Assembly: GCA_023473785.1 (NCBI GenBank)
Contig: JAMCYD010000008.1
Coordinates: forward strand, 1 to 21,075
Source: Patescibacteria group bacterium
Lineage (GTDB): Bacteria; Patescibacteriota; Microgenomatia; Levybacterales; UBA12049
Length of the DNA stretch: 21,075 bases
Direction: 5' to 3'
Part shown: one piece after another, positions 7,850 through 13,898 of the stretch
Layout of the letters: every line of letters begins with the position of its first letter
Numbering within the stretch: the stretch's first letter is position 1
Notes under the pieces: generated by a model
Told to the model about the DNA's origin: nothing
What the model saw: the letters and a program-made list of their open reading frames with translations, nothing else
The model's database searches: none
Program-made: the position numbers and the translations under genes

Positions 7850-8254
7850 ATGAAGTCAATACTTAGAAACATTATATTTTATGCACTTTCTCTTTTTGTT
7901 CTGTCCCAACTTTTCACTGGAGTTAAAATATCAGGCGGATTGCCGACTTATGTTTTCGGCGGAGTCGTGCTCTCTATCATGTTTTTAATAGTAAAGCCTG
8001 TTCTAAATATAGTAGCCATGCCATTAAATATTGTAACGCTTGGTACGTTTTCTTTTTTTATTAACGTGATTATACTTTATTTGCTTACTATATTCGTTCC
8101 AAGTGTAAAGATAATGCCGTTTGTTTTTCAGGGATACTCGATTGCAGGTTTTATAATTCCAAGGGTTTCTCTTAATCAATTTTTTGCAGTTTTCGTAGTG
8201 GGGATCTTCCTTTCTGTTATTGTGACCTTTTTATCATGGTTAATAGAAAAATAG
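7850..8254 (+). CDS. YvlD-like membrane protein (Phage_holin_4_2 family)
   Basis: The product has 134 residues, nearly all hydrophobic, with four predicted helices at about 4-24, 33-55, 60-85 and 108-132. The loop 'KPVLNIVAMPLNIVTLGTFSFFINV' between helices 2 and 3 is the hallmark of the Phage_holin_4_2/YvlD family (usually 110-130 residues). Despite the family name, these proteins are chromosomal in many bacteria and are not linked to phage here; the role is unknown. It starts the plus-strand cluster, and its end overlaps the YvcK-like gene by 19 bases. No Shine-Dalgarno precedes the ATG. A TTGACA at 7809-7814 has only TAGCAT at the right distance as -10, so a promoter there is doubtful. Confidence 0.85.
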   Translation: MKSILRNIIFYALSLFVLSQLFTGVKISGGLPTYVFGGVVLSIMFLIVKPVLNIVAMPLNIVTLGTFSFFINVIILYLLTIFVPSVKIMPFVFQGYSIAGFIIPRVSLNQFFAVFVVGIFLSVIVTFLSWLIEK

Positions 8255-9189
8255 TTTGTCTTGGAGGCGGTATCGGAACCGCAAATTTAGTGCGTGGAAT
8301 AAAAAAATATTTCAACGATATAACCGTGGTGGTTTCCATGGCTGATGATGGCGGATCTGCGGGGAGATTAAGACGATTTTATAAAACTTTTCCGCCGGGA
8401 GATTTAATCAATTGTATAATGGCGCTTTCTTCGGCAGAGCCTATTATGCTTGAGCTTCTTAAATACCGATTTGCGGGTAACAGATATGGTTCAGATGTTT
8501 CTCTTCCCGGGCAAAAGCTTGGTAATCTTATACTGGTTGCACTGGCACAGATAAAAGAGGATTTCGGTAGGGGTCTTTTGGAAATGCAAAGAATTTTCAA
8601 GGTTAAGGGTAACATATATCCCTCAACAGCAGTGCCTATATCCATTTGGGCAAAAACTTCAACGGGACATACGGTAACAAGAGAGGAAAACATCGATCTT
8701 GGTAAATTTAAAGGGCAAATTATTAAACTTTTTCTAAGGCCTAAGAACCCTTCGGTTTCAAGAGAAGTCATTGACTCTATTGAAAACGCGGATATTATTA
8801 TCGCCGGACCTGGAGATTTATATACGACTGTACTGCCTGTGTTAATGGTGCCCTCAATTCTAGAGGCTCTTAAGAAGACGTCTGCTAAGAAAATTTTCGT
8901 TGTTAATGTGGCAAATAAACCATTCGAAACCCCGAAATATACAATTGAGGATTTTGCCCAGGCAATCAAAAAACACTGTCAGTCTGTCATCTTTGATACA
9001 TTTTTCTTAAACAATAATTTCAAACCCGCCATCCCCTCAAAATATAAAACTCAATATAAATACGTACCGATTCCTGACACGAATAAAAAATACCCCTTTA
9101 GGGTGGTTCATGGCGATCTAATCAGTGAGGATTTCTCTCTTTATCATGATTCAAAAAAACTTGCCAAAACTATCGTTGAGAATCTATAA
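8236..9189 (+). CDS. yvcK: YvcK/CofD-like protein (gluconeogenesis factor family)
   Basis: The product has 317 residues, matching B. subtilis YvcK in length. The Rossmann-type glycine motif 'CLGGGIGT' is at 8-15 and the family motif DDGGSAGRLR is at 37-46, followed by 'PPGDLINCIMAL' and 'LPGQKLGNLILVAL'. Late in the protein come 'IIAGPGDLYTTVLPVLMVP' and 'KIFVVNVANKPFET', also family-specific. YvcK-type proteins bind UDP-sugars and affect cell shape and carbon use in Firmicutes; a CofD transferase role is unlikely without other F420 genes. It is translated from within the YvlD-like gene (19-base overlap) and precedes secG. Confidence 0.9.
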   Translation: MVNRKIVCLGGGIGTANLVRGIKKYFNDITVVVSMADDGGSAGRLRRFYKTFPPGDLINCIMALSSAEPIMLELLKYRFAGNRYGSDVSLPGQKLGNLILVALAQIKEDFGRGLLEMQRIFKVKGNIYPSTAVPISIWAKTSTGHTVTREENIDLGKFKGQIIKLFLRPKNPSVSREVIDSIENADIIIAGPGDLYTTVLPVLMVPSILEALKKTSAKKIFVVNVANKPFETPKYTIEDFAQAIKKHCQSVIFDTFFLNNNFKPAIPSKYKTQYKYVPIPDTNKKYPFRVVHGDLISEDFSLYHDSKKLAKTIVENL

Positions 9190-9190
9190 T
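9161..9190 (+). promoter_or_regulatory. Candidate secG promoter inside the end of yvcK
   Basis: TTGCCA at 9161-9166 and TATAAT at 9185-9190 are separated by 18 bp. The -10 ends 10 nt before the secG ATG, so the transcript would have about 4 nt of leader. Confidence 0.6.
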
Positions 9191-9200
9191 TAAAACAAAT

Positions 9201-9413
9201 ATGGTTATAAAATCCATCATTCAAATTATTATTGCAGTTCTTTTAATTGCCGCAATTTTACTCCAGATGCAAGGAAGCGGAATATCTCGTACCTTTGGAG
9301 GAGGAGGAGAATTTTACAGAAGCAAACAAAGCATAGAGAAGTTGCTTGTTTGGGTTACAATTATTCTTTCCGTTTCCTTTGGACTGATAACTCTACTCTT
9401 TTCTCCTCGCTGA
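9201..9413 (+). CDS. secG: Preprotein translocase subunit SecG
   Basis: SecG assists SecYEG-mediated protein translocation across the inner membrane. The 70-residue product has the family layout: helix 1 at about 4-22, the conserved loop 'LLQMQGSGISRTFGGGGEF' at about 20-38 (rich in Gly, with Gln-Gly-Ser-Gly), and helix 2 at about 48-67. Bacillus SecG is of similar size. It starts 11 bases after yvcK and has a likely promoter of its own. No Shine-Dalgarno is present. Confidence 0.92.
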   Translation: MVIKSIIQIIIAVLLIAAILLQMQGSGISRTFGGGGEFYRSKQSIEKLLVWVTIILSVSFGLITLLFSPR

Positions 9414-9434
9414 TATAATTTTAATTACAAGAAT

Positions 9435-10793
9435 ATGATTATCATAAGACGCCGTCTTATATTTTGGCTTATTAAAGCATACATTAAGAAATGGAGCAGG
9501 TTAATCTTGGCTTTCTTTTTCCTAGGGCTTATAGCTTTTTTTGCTCTGCGTGTCACAATTCAAATACTGCCTTCAGCCTTTTCGTTTTTACAAAAAGAGA
9601 CCATAGGGATGACTGGTTCTTATACTATAAATAATTTGCCAAGCACAATTTTTTACAAGCTGTCTTATGGTTTAACTTCAGTTTCACAGGATGGATCCAT
9701 AAAACCTGGCGCCGCGGCTTCTTGGAAAATTGACGGAAGCGGCAAGATCTATACATTTTTTTTAAAACGCGATATTCAATTTGCAGATGGAACTCCCCTT
9801 ACTTCTAGGTATATTAATTATGGATTTTCTGATGTTTCTGTGACTAAACCAGATGACTATACCATAATTTTTAAATTAAAGGACAATTACGCTCCTTTCC
9901 TGGCCACCGTATCTCGGCCTATTTTTAAAAAGAAATTTATTGGGCTTGGAAGTTATAGGATTAAATACATTAAATTAAATGGAGAATTTGTGGTTGAGAT
10001 TGAATTGGCACCGATAAGCCCTCAAGATGCAGTTTTAAGATATCATTTTTTTCCAACAGAAGATGCGGTTAAGACAGCCTTTGTCCTAGGTGAGGTTTCT
10101 AGAATTTACGGCATTCATGACCTTAATTTTAAAGACACGTCAATTGAAAAATTTAAGAATATAAAGTTGGAAAAGACTTTGAATAACAATCAGTTAGTTA
10201 CTTTGTTTTTCAATACAAAAGACCAAGTCTTGTCGGAAAAAAAAGTACGCGAGGCTCTCTCCTATGCGATTCCAGATACATTCTTAGGTGGCACGAGAAA
10301 TTTTGGGCCATATCCGCCGAACTTTTGGGTTACTTACGACAGGGCGGATTTTCGATTTGAAGACTTAAGTCATGCAAGAAATATTTTATCGCAGTCTCAG
10401 AGCGCATCTTCATCCTCCAATATCCATTTTACGTTAAAAACACTTCCCCAATATAAAGATACTGCGCAGGCAATTTCTCAAAACTTCAAAAAAATAAATG
10501 TTTATACAAAAATAGAGGTAGTCGATTCCATTCCCTCAACATTTCAATTTTTCTTAGGCGATTTTAGCCCGTCCAAGGATCCGGATCAATACATGCTTTG
10601 GCATTCAAGCCAGCCCAACAACATAACGGGTTATAGTAATTTGAGAATTGATAAACTTTTGGAAGACGGAAGAAAAACAATTGATCGAAACGAAAGGAAG
10701 AAAATTTATGCTGATTTTCAAAAATATTTTTTCGATGATCCACCAGCTATATTTCTGTATTCCCCATATATATATGATGTTGCACGGAATTAG
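9435..10793 (+). CDS. Family-5 (OppA-like) extracellular solute-binding protein, membrane-anchored
   Basis: The product has 452 residues, shorter than the usual 500-600 for SBP_bac_5 proteins. A very basic N-terminus and an uncleaved-looking helix at about 22-45 replace the lipoprotein signal; there is no lipobox cysteine. Family features follow: 'YGLTSVSQDGSIKPGAAASWKIDGSGKIYTF', 'FADGTPLTSRYINYGF', 'VREALSYAIPD', 'QYMLWHSSQPNNITGYSNLRIDKLLEDGRKT' and 'KIYADFQKYFFDDPPAIFLYSP'. These proteins bind peptides or similar solutes for an ABC importer, but no permease or ATPase of that type is here. It follows secG by 21 bases and converges with uvrC, with 3 bases between their stops. The ligand is unknown; a scavenging role for a host-dependent cell is a guess. 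Confidence 0.85.
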   Translation: MIIIRRRLIFWLIKAYIKKWSRLILAFFFLGLIAFFALRVTIQILPSAFSFLQKETIGMTGSYTINNLPSTIFYKLSYGLTSVSQDGSIKPGAAASWKIDGSGKIYTFFLKRDIQFADGTPLTSRYINYGFSDVSVTKPDDYTIIFKLKDNYAPFLATVSRPIFKKKFIGLGSYRIKYIKLNGEFVVEIELAPISPQDAVLRYHFFPTEDAVKTAFVLGEVSRIYGIHDLNFKDTSIEKFKNIKLEKTLNNNQLVTLFFNTKDQVLSEKKVREALSYAIPDTFLGGTRNFGPYPPNFWVTYDRADFRFEDLSHARNILSQSQSASSSSNIHFTLKTLPQYKDTAQAISQNFKKINVYTKIEVVDSIPSTFQFFLGDFSPSKDPDQYMLWHSSQPNNITGYSNLRIDKLLEDGRKTIDRNERKKIYADFQKYFFDDPPAIFLYSPYIYDVARN

Positions 10794-10796
10794 AAT

Positions 10797-12101
10797 TTAA
10801 GGTTTACTTCTCTTTATAAACTCGGATCTAAGCTTTTTATGATAAGATAAGGCAAATCTGTGGGCTTCATCTCTAATCCTCATTAGCAGATGAAGAGCAG
10901 GCGAACTATTCGAAATTCTTACTTCTTTTAAATCTGAGGTTACGATAGTTTCAAATTTCTTGGCAAGGCCAATAACAGGTATGTTAAGTTTCTTTTGCCT
11001 TACTGTTTTATGAGCAGATGAGACCTGTCCCTTTCCTCCGTCAATAATTATAAGATCCGGAAGAGACCATTCGTTATGGGTCAAGCGTCGGTCGAGAATT
11101 TCTGAGAGCATAGCAAAGTCATTGGGTTTGTTAGTGTCAATAAATTTAATTTTAAACCTTCTATATAGAGATCGATCTCTCTCTCCGTTTACAAAAACAA
11201 CCATTGATCCTGTGGCCAATTGTCCCGATATATTTGAGATATCGTAGCATTCAATTCTGCCTAAATTTTGCACGTCGACGCCATTATCTTTAAGATTTTT
11301 TCTAAGAATTGTCAGCTCTAGCGCTCTTTTGTCTTCTGTTAAATTTGGGTTTACTCCCCCATCATAAAATGAGTAATAACTGCTTGTCACAAGGCGCACC
11401 GCATCAATTTTTTTTTGAACTAGACCCGCTTTTTCAAATTTCTGATTTATGCTCAGGTTATCTCTCTCGGTTTCCAAATCCCTTATGACTTTTTTCGTAT
11501 TTCCCTTGAGGAACTGAATTATATGTTTTATGTTGTTTTTATATTCTTTCCGTAGTAGCTGCGAGTCAAATGCCAAAGGGCAAGGGCAAAGACCGAGGTG
11601 GTGATACAAGCATGGTTTTTTTGGGTGGTTAGAAACAGATTGAAAAGGGAAAATTTTTCTGATTGTGCGCAGAACCAGACGCATTGCGCCTGCGGTTGGG
11701 TATGGGCCAAAATAAGTAGACTTACCTACTTCTTCATCCTCTATTCTTCTTGCGATTAGAACTTTGGGGTAGCGGTCCGAGCTTGTAATTTTTATAAAAG
11801 GGTATGCTTTGCCGTCTATGAGTCGTACATTGTATTTTGGCCTGTATTTTTTAATGTAGTTTGCCTCTAAAAGCAAAGCTTCTATTTGGGAAGAAGTAGA
11901 AATCGTCTTTATTTTGGCTGTTTCCCGAACAAGAGCTTTTGTCTTCTCTAATAAATTGGCACTTTTTAAAAAATATGAACTTACTCTCCTTTTTAGATTG
12001 GTTGCTTTGCCAACGTACAAGACATTATTTTTTTTGTCTTGAAAAAGATATATTCCTGGGCTTTGTGATAAAGACCGATAGGACGATGATTGAAGCGACA
12101 A
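10797..12101 (-). CDS. uvrC: UvrC-like excinuclease subunit, short form without helix-hairpin-helix domains
   Basis: UvrC makes both incisions in bacterial nucleotide excision repair. The GIY-YIG domain covers about residues 14-95 (Gly16-Ile-Tyr, Tyr29-Val-Gly31, Arg39). The UVR motif for UvrB contact is at about 205-240 ('LSINQKFEKAGLVQKKIDAV'). The RNase H-like domain follows with Asp287 in CYDIS, Asp354 in IIDGGKGQ and His414 in DEAHRFA. The protein stops at residue 434 with 'KKLRSEFIKRSKP', where standard UvrC (about 600 residues) continues into the helix-hairpin-helix pair; there is no sign of a frameshifted remainder, since the SBP gene begins 3 bases on. The start is TTG at 12099-12101, 12 residues before the SPGIY motif as expected, and has a strong Shine-Dalgarno. 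It overlaps the transglutaminase-like gene by 77 bases. Confidence 0.92.
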   Translation of the reverse strand: MSLQSSSYRSLSQSPGIYLFQDKKNNVLYVGKATNLKRRVSSYFLKSANLLEKTKALVRETAKIKTISTSSQIEALLLEANYIKKYRPKYNVRLIDGKAYPFIKITSSDRYPKVLIARRIEDEEVGKSTYFGPYPTAGAMRLVLRTIRKIFPFQSVSNHPKKPCLYHHLGLCPCPLAFDSQLLRKEYKNNIKHIIQFLKGNTKKVIRDLETERDNLSINQKFEKAGLVQKKIDAVRLVTSSYYSFYDGGVNPNLTEDKRALELTILRKNLKDNGVDVQNLGRIECYDISNISGQLATGSMVVFVNGERDRSLYRRFKIKFIDTNKPNDFAMLSEILDRRLTHNEWSLPDLIIIDGGKGQVSSAHKTVRQKKLNIPVIGLAKKFETIVTSDLKEVRISNSSPALHLLMRIRDEAHRFALSYHKKLRSEFIKRSKP

Positions 12102-13863
12102 TTATACCACCTCCTAACAAAAACCAAATATTGAAAAAAAACGGAGAAATATTAATTTTATGATAAAAAGTGCTACCGGCAACCGTTATCGTAACTAGGT
12201 CTTCTTTGTTTGTTAAAAAAGGCGTTTTTTCAAAGTAGATAGGCATGGTTACAGAACCCAGCGGAGGAATTTTTCCTATGGTTATTTTTTGATATGTCGG
12301 CTTAAGAAACTTAGTCTCAATCATCATTTGGTAGTCAGAAGACATAACCTTTCCGGAATTTTTGATTGTTAGGCTCCCTTTTGCGGGTAATCCTGAGGTT
12401 ATATTGCTTGGAATAGCTTGGGTTATTTGGAAAACCGGACTTGCACTTTCAAAATTGTCGGAAAAGCTTACCTCAACGTCTTTTGAGTTTTTGTCAATTT
12501 GAGTTTTGTATCCGCCGGCAGGTACAGGATAATCGCTATTTTCTCCTTTTATAACAAATGCAAAATGATCGAAGTCCAAGACATTGAAGTAATCAATTCC
12601 TCCGGTTGTGTTTCCCCAGGTTGGGTCAACCATTATCCAAGACATTTTTTCCCGATCGTAATACTCCGGCCAGGCATGTAGGACATCTTTCACCAAAGAC
12701 AATGGTCTCTCTTTGGAGTTTTGTGTATAGGCAAAACCGTCGACCTCTCTAGCCGGAATTCCGGCAGCGCGAGACAGCGCAATGAACAAGTCAGTAAACT
12801 CCAGACAAACTGCCGAAGACGGATTATCCAGAACTCCCAAAGCGCCTAACCTTGGTTTGTTTTCTGAAACTCTTGAGAAATCATATTTAAGTTGTCTTAC
12901 GACATAATCATAAACAGCACGAGGCGTTGTCAGATTTTGTGCAATTTTTTTTATTTTATTGCTTGAGATCTGCCAGTATGGCTTTTCTTTTAAATAATTA
13001 TCCAGATCTTCTTGGGAAAGAACCTCCTTTTTGGGAATAAGTTTAATTATAACTTTTCCTCTTACAAGAACTGTGGATTTCTCAGACGGAGCCAGATTGT
13101 AGAGTGCCAGCCAATTACCATCCTTATCCAGAATTACATTTACAGGCTTAGGGTAAATGTTATCTATAGAAACTTCCTGGTAATTAGTAGAAGGAGGAAG
13201 GGCTATTTCCGTTTTTACCGGGAACAAATGGTTATTGTAAAGATGGTAGGTTAAGACGAAGTTATATGTTTGTTCGTCCCCAAAAGCCATGGATATTCCA
13301 GATGATCCAAGCTGATCTTTTGTGAAGTTATAGCTATTGCCTTGTCTCACCAGGGAAGTCTGAGAAATCTGTGGCTTCATATATGAAGGATTTCCGAAGC
13401 CTTCTGGAACGATAACATGGACATTAAACGTTGAAAAGTCAGCCTGTTTGGCAATCCCCGGAATATTAACTTCCCAGATTCTGCCTACTTTTTGAGTAAT
13501 TTCTTTGGTATCAAAAGAAAGAGTAAAGTTAAGCTTATTTCCTAGGCCGACAACGCGTTTGTTAAAAGTAAGATCAATTGTTTGTCCTTTTTCATCCTTA
13601 CTGATCTTTGGGGTAATCGGACCGTCAGAATCATAAGCGTTTACATTTTCTATATCATCAAAGCCTGCTGCTATTTTATAGGAGGAAGCATAATATACAT
13701 CAGAAGTATTCGTTAGCATTACGCTAATTCTTACATTGGTATTTGAGTTAACGACTTTATATGTGACATCATAATCCGTGGTGAAGCTTGCGGCATACGT
13801 ATTTTTATGAAATGAGATGAGGTAGAAAAGTAGAACGCAAAAGGAAATTATAAACTTTTTCAT
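12025..13863 (-). CDS. Secreted, C-terminally anchored transglutaminase-like protein
   Basis: The product has 612 residues. It has a signal peptide at 1-24, probably cleaved after Ala24 in TYA, then about 270 residues of beta-rich extracellular region, and a transglutaminase-like domain at about 300-430. The thiol-protease-like triad is Cys353 ('AVCLEFTDL'), His396 ('LHAWPEY') and Asp413 ('MVDPTWG'). An Ig-like or NEW3-like segment follows at about 480-570, then a membrane helix at about 578-602 and a short basic tail. It should act outside the cell as a peptidase or cross-linking enzyme, bound to the membrane; its substrate is unknown. It lies between uvrA (35 bases upstream) and uvrC, which is translated from within its last 77 bases. 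A TATAAT ends 8 nt before the ATG. Confidence 0.85.
   Translation of the reverse strand: MKKFIISFCVLLFYLISFHKNTYAASFTTDYDVTYKVVNSNTNVRISVMLTNTSDVYYASSYKIAAGFDDIENVNAYDSDGPITPKISKDEKGQTIDLTFNKRVVGLGNKLNFTLSFDTKEITQKVGRIWEVNIPGIAKQADFSTFNVHVIVPEGFGNPSYMKPQISQTSLVRQGNSYNFTKDQLGSSGISMAFGDEQTYNFVLTYHLYNNHLFPVKTEIALPPSTNYQEVSIDNIYPKPVNVILDKDGNWLALYNLAPSEKSTVLVRGKVIIKLIPKKEVLSQEDLDNYLKEKPYWQISSNKIKKIAQNLTTPRAVYDYVVRQLKYDFSRVSENKPRLGALGVLDNPSSAVCLEFTDLFIALSRAAGIPAREVDGFAYTQNSKERPLSLVKDVLHAWPEYYDREKMSWIMVDPTWGNTTGGIDYFNVLDFDHFAFVIKGENSDYPVPAGGYKTQIDKNSKDVEVSFSDNFESASPVFQITQAIPSNITSGLPAKGSLTIKNSGKVMSSDYQMMIETKFLKPTYQKITIGKIPPLGSVTMPIYFEKTPFLTNKEDLVTITVAGSTFYHKINISPFFFNIWFLLGGGIIVASIIVLSVFITKPRNISFSRQKK
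12107..12115 (-). promoter_or_regulatory. Strong Shine-Dalgarno for the uvrC TTG start
   Basis: The minus strand reads AGGAGGTGG, with AGGAGG ending 8 nt before the TTG start. It lies inside the upstream coding region, where the same bases encode the Gly-Gly-Gly of its last membrane helix. It decides the uvrC start. Confidence 0.85.
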
Positions 13864-13871
13864 TGTATCTT

Positions 13872-13877
13872 ATTATA
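13872..13877 (-). promoter_or_regulatory. -10 box of the transglutaminase-like gene, leaderless type
   Basis: TATAAT on the minus strand, 8 nt before the ATG. No good -35 is seen. The predicted start is at or within one base of the ATG. The gene may also be read from the uvrA promoter. Confidence 0.45.
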
Positions 13878-13898
13878 AGTGATAGGAAGCGCTTATTG

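Noticed and set aside
7850..8254. Prophage holin suggested by the family name
   Set aside because: No phage genes are nearby, and the Phage_holin_4_2/YvlD family is largely chromosomal and not tied to lysis.
8379..8969. A 196-codon open frame on the minus strand inside yvcK
   Set aside because: It is the antisense of a well-conserved gene, has no family features and no promoter or ribosome binding site.
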